This document shows positions 1 through 7,943 of a DNA stretch of 48,334 nt, in pieces (the first letter of the stretch is position 1; every line of letters begins with the position of its first letter). The position numbers were made by a program, and so were the translations under genes. The notes below the pieces were generated by a model. That model was given only the letters and a program-made list of their open reading frames with translations. It was not told the origin of the DNA and searched no databases. The stretch is from Verrucomicrobiota bacterium (GTDB lineage Bacteria; Verrucomicrobiota; Kiritimatiellia; JAHIZV01): the NCBI GenBank assembly GCA_018814445.1, contig JAHIZV010000097.1:1-48334 (forward strand), given 5' to 3'.

Positions 1-18
1 CAAGGCCGCCTGAGCGGC

Positions 19-69
19 CGCGGGGCGGAGAAGCTCCGGGCCTACGGCCCTCCGCTTCCCCGCCCCGCG
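19..69. repeat. GC-rich nested hairpin element
   Basis: Positions 19-34 pair with 54-69 (15 of 16 bases complementary), and inside the loop 38-42 (gggcc) pairs with 46-50 (ggccc), so the stretch folds as one hairpin within another. It carries the decamer ccctccgctt (48-57) that recurs at 783-792 near the tRNA, so it is probably a member of a dispersed REP-like family. An in-frame stop at 11-13 and this element lie upstream of the PEP-CTERM remnant, so it may mark where that gene was cut. Whether it is mobile or acts as a terminator cannot be told here. Confidence 0.6.
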
Positions 70-73
70 AGGG

Positions 74-250
74 AATATCCATGACCTTAATCTTTTTGCA
101 GAACTTGACGGACACAACTACGTGTTCATGATTCCCGAACCCTCAACATGGGCGCTGATGCTCGCCGCATCGCTTCTCTTCGGGATCAAGCCCCTCAGAC
201 GCAAACTCCGTTCACTGCGTTCTCTTCGCATCGATCCAAACCACGTTTGA
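74..250 (+). pseudogene. 3' remnant of a PEP-CTERM sorted exported protein
   Basis: The frame ending with tga at 248-250 reads IPEPSTWALMLAASLLFG followed by a basic run (KPLRRKLRSLRSLR). This is the PEP motif, hydrophobic helix and Arg-rich end of a PEP-CTERM sorting signal, which in Gram-negative bacteria routes exopolysaccharide-associated proteins through exosortase. Only about 59 codons are recognisable. The frame is closed by a stop at 11-13 and interrupted upstream by a GC-rich hairpin, and no plausible start codon with a signal peptide exists, so this is a severed tail. The sequence after the helix is longer than usual for such tails, consistent with decay. Confidence 0.65.
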
Positions 251-407
251 ACGACTTAACTTCCGTCTTCGTCCCGATACCCCTTCGGTGATCGGGACTA
301 CGACGTGACGTGTCACGCAGTGTATAGGACCCTTCATTTCCCATAACACTGCTACTTTTTGAGCCGTCACCCCTGTTGCGCGGCACCCCCTCTCCCAAGA
401 ATTGAGC

Positions 408-461
408 TTCCAAGGTTCGGAAGAATGACCATGGAAAACTTCCAAGCCTTGGAACTTTTTT
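408..461. repeat. Pair of TTCCAAG dyads ending in a T run
   Basis: Two copies of one dyad stand 32 bp apart: ttccaaggttcggaa at 408-422 (imperfect) and ttccaagccttggaa at 440-454 (7-bp perfect arms around a central c). The second is followed by a run of six t (456-461). It could be a weak terminator or a protein-binding repeat. The 251-539 gap around it shows no convincing coding sequence. The gap 627-782 also shows nothing recognisable. Confidence 0.4.
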
Positions 462-539
462 AGAGGGATTCAGACCGTTCTTCGCGAACAAGTTCTCAGT
501 GGTGATTTTTCTGTGTAATCACCATAAAAGGATAAATAG

Positions 540-626
540 ATGAAAAAGACTCAATACTGTGGCTTGACGATAGCCGAATGGATTTTCGTGACCCTGATGC
601 TTCTTCAGATCCTGATAGCGCTATAA
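540..626 (+). pseudogene. Prepilin-type N-terminal stub (pseudopilin remnant)
   Basis: A 28-codon frame, preceded by aaagga about 7 nt before the ATG, begins MKKTQYCGLTIAEWIFVTLM and ends ILIAL. It has the hallmarks of a type IV prepilin / type II secretion pseudopilin leader: short basic leader, Gly before the cleavage point, a Glu at position +5 of the mature part and then a hydrophobic helix. A taa follows directly after the helix, where a real pseudopilin would go on for 100 or more residues. No continuation was found in the other frames, so this is most likely the surviving 5' end of a decayed gene. A functional micro-pilin is possible but unsupported. Confidence 0.45.
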
Positions 627-782
627 CCAGATTCAATCGAAGCAACTCACTGTAGGACTCTCTTTGAGGCAAGCAGACGATGAAAAATAGATCGAGATGG
701 TTATGAGAAGGCATTTGATTCGCGCGATCAATCGCTTACAGGATTCGACTAAAGACCACCACCCCGCCCCCCGCCAGCCTCA

Positions 783-840
783 CCCTCCGCTTTCATAAGG
801 AAGGTGGCTTGCCACCCGTAGCCCGTAGCGAAGCGGAGGG
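783..840. repeat. Structured repeat next to the tRNA
   Basis: ccctccgctt (783-792) and aagcggaggg (831-840) are perfect inverted copies, and within the loop ggtggc (803-808) pairs with gccacc (811-816). The outer decamer also occurs at 48-57, which makes this a second member of the same dispersed family. It sits just beyond the 3' end of the minus-strand tRNA and could serve as its terminator or processing structure. Confidence 0.5.
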
Positions 841-847
841 CAAAGGG

Positions 848-924
848 TGGTGGGCGATACAGAACTCGAATCTGTGACCTCCTGCGTGTGAAGCAGGCGC
901 TCTAACCAACTGAGCTAATCGCCC
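848..924 (-). tRNA. tRNA-Val (anticodon CAC)
   Basis: Read on the minus strand, a 74-nt cloverleaf starts gggcgat and closes with atcgccc, a perfect 7-bp acceptor stem, followed by discriminator A. The D arm has agctcagttggttagagc, the anticodon arm is cctgc-ttcacac-gcagg giving CAC, and the T arm carries the ttcgagt loop. The CCA tail is encoded in the DNA (848-850 on the plus strand). It reads the Val codon GUG. It is isolated, with a gene remnant on one side and the divergently placed GH13 gene on the other. Confidence 0.95.
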
Positions 925-1035
925 ATCACTGAAGGGGGCGCTATATTTATTGAGTTTCTCCCGAGTGTCAAGTGGTGGGGCGGGATTGAACACTCGGCCC
1001 GCGGAATCTGCTCATCAGGCGAAGTATTTTCTCTT

Positions 1036-1057
1036 AAGCGCTTTACTAAAACGTTTT
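1036..1057. promoter_or_regulatory. Candidate LacI-family operators upstream of the GH13 gene
   Basis: Two CG-centred palindromes lie 40-60 bp ahead of the amylase start: aagcgctt at 1036-1043 and aaaacgtttt at 1048-1057. LacI/CcpA-family operators are typically short AT-flanked palindromes with a central CG. A related palindrome, aaacgcgttt, lies between the lacI-type gene and malE (7889-7898). This suggests, by inference, that one repressor controls both transcription units. Confidence 0.4.
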
Positions 1058-1097
1058 TATGGGCTATCTATAAAGTCCCAACGGGGCTCGGGAGTAA

Positions 1098-4000
1098 ATG
1101 ATTATGGGTTTAAGAGTCGTGGCATATCAATGTGCGAAACTGACGACTCCAAGACTCTCCATTCCGATTCTTCTCACGCTCCTCGCCTTCAATGCTTCCG
1201 CTCAATCCAGTCGCCCCGGCCTGGGCTCCACGCTCTATGCTGATGCCGGGGGCACCGGCGTCACGTTTCGCGTCTGGGCGCCGAACGCCGCGAACGTGAG
1301 CGTCGTGGGTGATTTCAATGGATGGAACGGGAGCGTCAACCCGCTCGTCGCGGAAACGAACGGGCTCTGGTCGCTGGATGTAACCAATGCGGCCGCCGGC
1401 GCCAAGTATCAGTACCTGATCAACGGTACGCTCTGGCGTCGAGATCCAAGGAGCCGGAAAGTCACGCACTCGAACGGCGACTCGATTGTCTACGATACGA
1501 ACGCCTTCACATGGGCGGATGATTACTTCAGCGCGCCGTTCTTTGAAGACATGGTTCTCTACGAGATGCATGTGAAGGCCTACAACGGTTCTTTCGATGC
1601 GAACATTGACCGGCTGGAACATCTTCACGCAATGGGAGTCAACGCGATCGAGCTGATGCCGGTGTCGGAGTTTAAGGGCGACTATAGTTGGGGCTACGAG
1701 CCGGCGGATCTCTTCGCCGTCGAATCTTCCTACGGCGGCGCCGAAGGGATGAGGAAGTTCGTCGATGAATGTCACAAACGCGGCATGGCCGTGCTGGTCG
1801 ACGTCGTTCACAACCATTGGGGGCCGTCGGATCTGGCTACGTGGCAGTTTGACGGATGGCACCAGAACGGACGCGGAGGCATTTACTTCTACAATGAGGA
1901 CGGCAAGTGCTGCACGGACTGGGGCGAGACCAGGCCCGACGCCAGCCGGCAGGAAGTGCGGGATTTCATCAAAGACAACACGCGCATGTGGCTTGAGGAA
2001 TACCATGTCGACGGATTCCGCTTCGACTCGCCGTGGAACATGACCCACTACATGCCGGGCTTCACACACATACCCGAAGCCTCCTCGCTGATGCAGGAAG
2101 TCAATTCCCTGATTCACAACGACTACACCGGAAAGATCAGCATCTCCGAAGACGACGGTTTGAGCGACGGGTACGACAGCGAGTGGTCAGATGGTTTTCA
2201 CAGCCTGATCGAGTCGACGGTCTCTGATCCCGCCGACGCCCATCGCGACATGAACGCACTGGCTGCAGCAATCGGAAACGGAGCCGGACACGGACGGGTG
2301 GTCTATTCGGAATCTCACGATTCCGTTGGCGACCTCAACCATAATAACCGTCTGCCCAAGGTGATTGACGATGCGGATCCGACCAGTTACTGGGCGCGGA
2401 AGCGCTCGCTTCTGGCCGGCGCTGTTGTGATGACCATGCCGGGCATTCCTATGGTGATGCAGGGGCAGGAGATTCTCGAAGGCAGGCCTTTTTCCGATCA
2501 TACCCCGATCGACTGGTGGTGGGCTCAAAACACGCCGGCGACTGAAATCACTTCCGCTTATACGGATATGATTCACGCGCGGAGAAACCTGCGCGGCGGC
2601 ACGAAGGGCCTGACGGGAACCGGGTGCAACGTGCATCACGTCGACAATGTCAACAAAGTCATCGCCTATCATCGCTGGTATAGCGGAGGCGAAGATGACG
2701 ACGTGGTAGTCGTTGCCAATTTCGCGATCACGGAATGGACCAACTCGTCCTACGAGATTGAATTCCCGTATGCCGGCACATGGTACGCGCACTTCAACAG
2801 CGACGATCTCGAATACGGGTCGGACTTCGGAGATATCGGCCCCACATCCGTGACCGCCGCCGGCAGTCCTCCTCAGGCGGCCGTTGACATGGGAGACTAC
2901 TCGGTATTGATCTTCTCGCGAACACCTCCCGCGGGATCCGGCACTGCGACGTATGCCCCTCAGTATCCTTCCGGGTGCGACGACATTACCGTCACTTATG
3001 ACCCCGCCGGCGGCCCCCTCGCCGGCAAAACAAATATCCAGATCTATGCGGGAACCGAAGGATGGCACAACTCGGCAAATCTCGCGATGTCCACGAACCT
3101 GGATGGAACGTGGTCCTTTGTTTTCACGAACGTTGTCAGGGGAACGAAAGTCATTAACTACGTCTTCAATGACGGCGGTTCTTCCTGGGACAACAACCAC
3201 AAGAAGAACTGGTACGCCGTCCTGAAGCACTGCAATGTGATTTCCGACGCTCAGTTCTCTTTCACTACCAACTCCGGGTGCCCTGACGTTATTATAACCT
3301 ACGACTCGGCCGGCGGACCTTTGAGCGGGTCGACAGGCGTGGCGGCATTCATGGGCAGGGACGACTGGAAAGATACGGATCTCTACCCGATGATCGAAAT
3401 CTCCCCCGGTTTATGGACTGTGACGAACGATCTTCTCGAGGCTACGGAAGTGATCAATGTCGCGTTCAAGGACGACGCGGACAACTGGGACAACCGCTTC
3501 GGCACGAACTGGAACGTGCAGGTGCCGGGCTGCGCGGACGACACGGGCTCCGTGATTTTTGATCCCGAGAGCGCCTACGGTTGCGAGCCGGTTACTATCA
3601 TCTATGATCCTGAAGCAGGCGTCCTGCAGGGCATCAATCCGCTTTACATACATATCGGGCACAGCGACTGGCAGGACACTCAGGATGTCGCGATGACGCT
3701 GGATACGAACGGCCTGTGGACCTACACCTACGACACGCCCGGAGGAGCATGGGAGATCAACTGTGTCTTTCATGATAACGCCGGCACATGGGACAATCAC
3801 TACGGCGCCAACTGGAAGGCTTCCGTCTACTACTGTCAGCCGGAAACCGGAGCCCTGGACTACGATCCGCCCAGCCCGCAGGGCTGCAATCCCATCACCA
3901 TCACATTCAGTGCGCTGGAGGGTCCTCTGAAAGACGCGTCCCAGGTGCTTGCCTATGTCAACGGGGAGACCATTCGCCCCGGGATGACCGAGATATCGAA

Positions 4001-5438
4001 CAATGTCTGGCAGATGACTTACTATACTCCTCCCGGAACGTGGTCCGTCTGGTTTCAGTTTCATGATGATGCCGGAACATGGGACAGCAACAACGGGTGG
4101 TGGTATTACGTTCCCGTCAATGGATGTGAAGCGGCAGGAGATCTCGTCATCACGAATCCGATCACAGAAACATTTCCCGTCGCCAAGGCGCAGATGACGA
4201 TTGATTTGACCGGCACCGTTACACCGGACCTTACGACGCATCCGCTTCAATGGACCAACAGTCTTACCGGCGCGTCCGGAACGATTCCCGCCGACACCAA
4301 CTGGAGCATTCCGGGAATCGCCCTGGGATCGGGAACGAATGCTGTCACAGTATCCGCAATACAGATTTCTCAGCCCGCATTCGATTCGGCCTCGGACCCC
4401 GTCTACACGAACGGATGGAAAGTGAATATGAATGGGGGCGCGGGCTTTCACGGTTGGGATTTCTACATATCGAGCAGCAATGCGGGCGCCGTCATCACAA
4501 CCAACTCGGACATCGGCAATCCGGCGTGGGGTCTCTTCTCCAGCGACAACTCTTCCATCTGGGCCTACCGACTCTTTGAGCGAAATGCGCTTCCCGGAGA
4601 TCTGGTCAAAGTGAAGTTCGATAACGGTGGTGTCGACGGCTACGGAGGGTTTCTCCGGCTGTCCTTCAAATCGGAGAACTACTACGATTTCACAGAGCTT
4701 CGCTTCGACGCGGGGACAACGAACTATGTGTTGATCAACTACTACGGGTCGGTCGATACGGGCATTCCCTGGACGGATCAGGGCATGCAGTTGACCTTTT
4801 CGCTGTCTGCCGATCCGGGCCAACGATCTTACTCTCTTCAGATCGACCTGAACGCGGGAGGAAGCCACATCTTCACAAACACGATCCCGAGCTGGTTTGA
4901 CTACAACGTCGGTATGGTCCGGATTATCAATGATGACGCGGGGCTTCCCGGCCAGAACAACAGCAACCGTATCCTTCACATCAATGACGTTGAGATCGTC
5001 CCCGGACCGGGTTACCCGGAGAGCGATACGATCGATGTCGTGCGCGCCGGCATACTCGATACGGACAGCGACGGCATCGATGATGACTGGGAGAACGATC
5101 ACGGGCTGAACGTCGGCACCAATGACGCGGCATTGAATCCCGACAGCGACAGCTTCGACAACGGGGACGAGTTCATTCTGGATTCAGACCCCTTTGCCAG
5201 CAATGCGGTGTTCACAACGACCATCGAGGACGTTCTCCCGAACGAGGTCGTAAGAATCATCGCGGGACCGAGTACGACAAACAGCCGGCTCTACGACGTC
5301 TACTGGTGTACCAATCTGATGGATGCCGCCTGGCTTCCCCGCAACATCGTTACGCCGGGGAACGGCGGGAACCTGATGCTGACCATCACAAACGACAGAC
5401 CCGCTGTTTACTATCGCGCGGGTGTCCGGCGTCCGTAG
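1098..5438 (+). CDS. Secreted GH13 alpha-glucan-active enzyme with CBM48 and four CBM25-like modules
   Basis: A 1446-residue exported enzyme predicted to cut or rearrange alpha-1,4/1,6-glucan. The signal peptide ends near ASA-Q (residues 33-36). A CBM48 domain (about 50-135, GDFNGWNG) precedes a GH13 barrel (about 150-500) with region I DVVHNH (235-240), nucleophile Asp310 in GFRFD, acid/base Glu351 in ISISED and His407-Asp408, so the catalytic triad is complete. The CBM48-plus-barrel order resembles branching or debranching enzymes more than simple amylases. Four repeats near 628-708, 729-810, 830-910 and 930-1008 carry the WDNNxGxNW-type pattern of starch-binding CBM25. A beta-sandwich-like stretch, a calcium-binding DTDSDGIDDDWE motif and a C-terminal domain ending VYYRAGVRRP follow. 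ggag lies 6 nt before the chosen ATG. Exact specificity is unresolved. Confidence 0.9.
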   Translation: MIMGLRVVAYQCAKLTTPRLSIPILLTLLAFNASAQSSRPGLGSTLYADAGGTGVTFRVWAPNAANVSVVGDFNGWNGSVNPLVAETNGLWSLDVTNAAAGAKYQYLINGTLWRRDPRSRKVTHSNGDSIVYDTNAFTWADDYFSAPFFEDMVLYEMHVKAYNGSFDANIDRLEHLHAMGVNAIELMPVSEFKGDYSWGYEPADLFAVESSYGGAEGMRKFVDECHKRGMAVLVDVVHNHWGPSDLATWQFDGWHQNGRGGIYFYNEDGKCCTDWGETRPDASRQEVRDFIKDNTRMWLEEYHVDGFRFDSPWNMTHYMPGFTHIPEASSLMQEVNSLIHNDYTGKISISEDDGLSDGYDSEWSDGFHSLIESTVSDPADAHRDMNALAAAIGNGAGHGRVVYSESHDSVGDLNHNNRLPKVIDDADPTSYWARKRSLLAGAVVMTMPGIPMVMQGQEILEGRPFSDHTPIDWWWAQNTPATEITSAYTDMIHARRNLRGGTKGLTGTGCNVHHVDNVNKVIAYHRWYSGGEDDDVVVVANFAITEWTNSSYEIEFPYAGTWYAHFNSDDLEYGSDFGDIGPTSVTAAGSPPQAAVDMGDYSVLIFSRTPPAGSGTATYAPQYPSGCDDITVTYDPAGGPLAGKTNIQIYAGTEGWHNSANLAMSTNLDGTWSFVFTNVVRGTKVINYVFNDGGSSWDNNHKKNWYAVLKHCNVISDAQFSFTTNSGCPDVIITYDSAGGPLSGSTGVAAFMGRDDWKDTDLYPMIEISPGLWTVTNDLLEATEVINVAFKDDADNWDNRFGTNWNVQVPGCADDTGSVIFDPESAYGCEPVTIIYDPEAGVLQGINPLYIHIGHSDWQDTQDVAMTLDTNGLWTYTYDTPGGAWEINCVFHDNAGTWDNHYGANWKASVYYCQPETGALDYDPPSPQGCNPITITFSALEGPLKDASQVLAYVNGETIRPGMTEISNNVWQMTYYTPPGTWSVWFQFHDDAGTWDSNNGWWYYVPVNGCEAAGDLVITNPITETFPVAKAQMTIDLTGTVTPDLTTHPLQWTNSLTGASGTIPADTNWSIPGIALGSGTNAVTVSAIQISQPAFDSASDPVYTNGWKVNMNGGAGFHGWDFYISSSNAGAVITTNSDIGNPAWGLFSSDNSSIWAYRLFERNALPGDLVKVKFDNGGVDGYGGFLRLSFKSENYYDFTELRFDAGTTNYVLINYYGSVDTGIPWTDQGMQLTFSLSADPGQRSYSLQIDLNAGGSHIFTNTIPSWFDYNVGMVRIINDDAGLPGQNNSNRILHINDVEIVPGPGYPESDTIDVVRAGILDTDSDGIDDDWENDHGLNVGTNDAALNPDSDSFDNGDEFILDSDPFASNAVFTTTIEDVLPNEVVRIIAGPSTTNSRLYDVYWCTNLMDAAWLPRNIVTPGNGGNLMLTITNDRPAVYYRAGVRRP

Positions 5439-5573
5439 TGCGGAGAGTCGTTGGCGCGCACGAGGCACTTCATTCATGGCAAATGACTTCCCCTCGAAGC
5501 TGAAAAGGAGTTTGTCAGCGCAGGTATCATATGCGACCCTCTCTATTGTACGCTACTGGACGAGTTTGATCGC

Positions 5574-6737
5574 ATGACTAAAGGGATCAACAGCCTGCTT
5601 CATTGTTTTGTGCCTGTTCTCCTGGCGTGTGCCGCGCTTGCGGTGGGATGTCAGCGAAAAGCCCCGACCGAAGTCACCATTACTTTCCGTATCGTTGCTT
5701 CTTCCGTTCCTGACGATGAGAAGGTCTATATCACCGGCAATCTTGAAGAGCTGGGAATGTGGTCCACCGATGCCGTTGCGATGGAAATACAGGAGGATGG
5801 AAGTTGGACGAAGTCGGTCACAGTCCCTTACGCGACACTCATCGAGTACAAGATTACGCGCGGAACTTGGGAGTCCGAGATACTGATGGAGGGCAAGCCC
5901 ATCCTGAAGAATCTGATGGTTGCCGCAAAGAAGAACGGGATTGTGGATGTTGAATTCTCGGGCTGGAAGGACCAGGTATACCGAGGCATGGGCGGTGTAA
6001 CAGGAACCATCGTCCGGCATGAGCAAATCTCCGGTCCGAACATCCCTCCGCGCGATATTCTGGTCTGGCTGCCCCCGAGTTACAAAAAGGATACAGCGCG
6101 TCGCTATCCGGTTCTCTATGTGCACGATGGGCAGAACTGTTTCGATCCCACGCACTCATTTGCCGGCGAGGAGTGGAAGCTTGATGAAGCGGCCGACCGC
6201 CTGATCAGCAAGGGCAAGATGCAGGAGATTATCATGGTCGGAATATTCAATTCGCCCGACCGTGACATCGAATATGACGACACGCAGCAGGGCCAGTACT
6301 ACATGAATTTCGTGGTCAATCATCTGAAGCCCTTTATCGATAAAACATACAGGACCTTGCAGGATCGTGAAAACACGGCCACGCTCGGTTCTTCCCTTGG
6401 AGGGCTCAGCGCCTTCCTGCTGGTCTGGTACTACGACGACGTATTCTCGCAGGCGGGCTGTATGTCGCCGGCTTTCTTCAAGAAGATCACGCGCACGGTG
6501 CAGGCTGACACACGTCCGAAACGAAACGTCCGTATCTACATCGACAATGGTGGCGTAGGACTTGACGCCCAGCGCCAGGAAGGCGTCAACAAGGTGCTGA
6601 CCCTGTTGAAAGACAGGGGTTTCACACTGGGCGAAGATCTCGAGTGGTTTCAGGACGAGCTGGCGGATCACAACGAGCGGGCGTGGGCGGCGCGCGTATG
6701 GCGTCCGTTACTGTTCATGTACGGTGTGAAGCCGTAG
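5574..6737 (+). CDS. Lipoprotein esterase with N-terminal CBM20-like starch-binding domain
   Basis: A 387-residue predicted lipoprotein (lipobox-like AVGC, Cys26) with two domains. Residues about 34-130 form a starch-binding-type fold (VYITGNLEELGMW, then DGSWTKSV and EYKITRG), matching CBM20/CBM48 style. Residues about 140-387 are an alpha/beta-hydrolase of the putative esterase/CE1 family: VLYVHDGQNCF, nucleophile elbow GSSLGG with Ser274, an Asp candidate near 324 (IYIDNGG) and His366 (LADHNERAW). It follows the GH13 gene by 135 bp on the same strand. A role in removing acyl decorations while attached to alpha-glucan is inferred, and the natural ester is unknown. No strong ribosome-binding site precedes the ATG. 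Confidence 0.8.
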   Translation: MTKGINSLLHCFVPVLLACAALAVGCQRKAPTEVTITFRIVASSVPDDEKVYITGNLEELGMWSTDAVAMEIQEDGSWTKSVTVPYATLIEYKITRGTWESEILMEGKPILKNLMVAAKKNGIVDVEFSGWKDQVYRGMGGVTGTIVRHEQISGPNIPPRDILVWLPPSYKKDTARRYPVLYVHDGQNCFDPTHSFAGEEWKLDEAADRLISKGKMQEIIMVGIFNSPDRDIEYDDTQQGQYYMNFVVNHLKPFIDKTYRTLQDRENTATLGSSLGGLSAFLLVWYYDDVFSQAGCMSPAFFKKITRTVQADTRPKRNVRIYIDNGGVGLDAQRQEGVNKVLTLLKDRGFTLGEDLEWFQDELADHNERAWAARVWRPLLFMYGVKP

Positions 6738-6739
6738 TT

Positions 6740-6803
6740 CGTAATCTTAATCGTACTCCTAATCGTGATCGAAAGAGGCGAAAGGATTGGGATTAAGATT
6801 ACG
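6740..6803. terminator. Inverted repeat between convergent genes
   Basis: cgtaatcttaatc (6740-6752) is a perfect inverted copy of gattaagattacg (6791-6803), with related gtactcctaatcg / cgagtacgattagga sequence in between. It fills the gap between the esterase and the convergent LacI-type gene, so it could end transcription from both sides. It lacks a T run and looks like a dispersed repeat, so the terminator role is inferred. Confidence 0.4.
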
Positions 6804-6810
6804 AGTACGA

Positions 6811-7845
6811 TTAGGACCGAGCCTTCCCCGTGCTCCCCCTCACAACCAACTCGCCGCCCCGCACGAATTCCTGGATCGGTCCCGAGGAAGGATCATCGAT
6901 CAATTGCAGAATGATTTCGGCTGCGCGACGGCCTTCGGCCGTCACCGGAGCTCGAACGGTGGTGATATCGTATCCGCGAGGCTCCATCAAAGGACGGTCG
7001 CCGAGAGTCGCAATCTTGACGTCTCCGGGAACTTTCAGTCGCATATCCTCAAGTATTTCCATCGCCTCCATTGCCTGATCGCAGTAAAGGCAGAAGAGCC
7101 CATCCGGCCGGTTGTCCGCATCTTCAAAGACTTCTCTCATCTGCTCCGCTATCGACTCCTCGCGCACGGGCAGGATGTTCCAGGCGTATTTCGCTTCGAG
7201 ACCGGCCTGCTGGATGACTGACTGAAATACATCGTGCCGGGCGGCTGCGACAACCCTCGTATCCTTCACTCCCAGATAGGCGAGCTTGCGACAGCCCGCA
7301 TCGATTAAATGACGAACAGCAATCGAAACGTCGGCGGGATCCCATGCGGAGTAACTTACTTCCTCAAGTCCGGCCAGAATATCCCCGAGAAAGACCAGCG
7401 GTATGCCTCTCTCGGCAACACTGCGGTAGATGTCCAAACTGCCGTCAGCCGGACAGCAGATGATCCCGGCGGCCCGCCTTTGAATCAGGGAGTCGATTTC
7501 GTTTCGTTCTCTCTCACGGTTTCCCCGGTGATTCGAGATGAAGGGCACCATGTCCCGGTCTTCCAGAGGTCCATACATGCCTTCCATGATGTCATGCGCC
7601 CAACTGTTCAGAAGGTGGGGGAAAACAACACCGATGAAGCCGGACCGCTGCATGCGCAGATTCCGCGCCTGCTCGTTCGGCGCGTACTCAAGATCCCTGG
7701 CCTTCTGCGCAACGAGCGCAACGGTCTTCTCGGCTATGCCGTACTGCTTGGCCCGACCGTTGAGAACCAGGGATACGGTCGTGACGGACAGGCCCAGCTC
7801 GTCGGCAAGCTGCTTGAGCGTCACAGGCTGTGAGTCGGCTTTCAT
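6811..7845 (-). CDS. LacI-family transcriptional repressor
   Basis: A 344-residue protein of normal LacI length. Residues about 8-60 form the helix-turn-helix and hinge (VTLKQLADELGLSVTTVSLVLNG, then YAPNEQARNLR), and the rest is a periplasmic-binding-protein-like sugar sensor (FIGVVFPHLLNSW onward). It is divergent from malEFG-GH31 and convergent with the esterase. The 98 bp between its start and the malE start hold two palindromes suited to its binding. It therefore probably represses the transporter operon and itself in the absence of a maltodextrin-type inducer. A tatact on the minus strand (7856-7861) is a candidate -10 box. Confidence 0.92.
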   Translation of the reverse strand: MKADSQPVTLKQLADELGLSVTTVSLVLNGRAKQYGIAEKTVALVAQKARDLEYAPNEQARNLRMQRSGFIGVVFPHLLNSWAHDIMEGMYGPLEDRDMVPFISNHRGNRERERNEIDSLIQRRAAGIICCPADGSLDIYRSVAERGIPLVFLGDILAGLEEVSYSAWDPADVSIAVRHLIDAGCRKLAYLGVKDTRVVAAARHDVFQSVIQQAGLEAKYAWNILPVREESIAEQMREVFEDADNRPDGLFCLYCDQAMEAMEILEDMRLKVPGDVKIATLGDRPLMEPRGYDITTVRAPVTAEGRRAAEIILQLIDDPSSGPIQEFVRGGELVVRGSTGKARS

Positions 7846-7866
7846 AACTTGCCCCAGTATAGTTTT

Positions 7867-7898
7867 CTAAAAGGTTTTAGCATAGAGAAAACGCGTTT
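7867..7898. promoter_or_regulatory. Divergent lacI-malE control region with two palindromes
   Basis: ctaaaaggttttag (7867-7880, 6-bp arms) and aaacgcgttt (7889-7898, perfect and centred on CG) lie between the divergent repressor and malE. The second has the CG-centred form of LacI-family operators. The position, next to the repressor gene and covering both likely promoters, suggests joint control of the repressor and the transport operon. Confidence 0.55.
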
Positions 7899-7943
7899 CG
7901 CTAAGGTTTGACCGCTCTCGACTCTTCCCCTACGGTATTCCTC

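Noticed and set aside
3411-5102. Long minus-strand frame (563 codons) opposite the GH13 gene
   Set aside because: Shadow of the GH13 coding frame; repetitive Val/Arg/Asp-rich translation without recognisable motifs.
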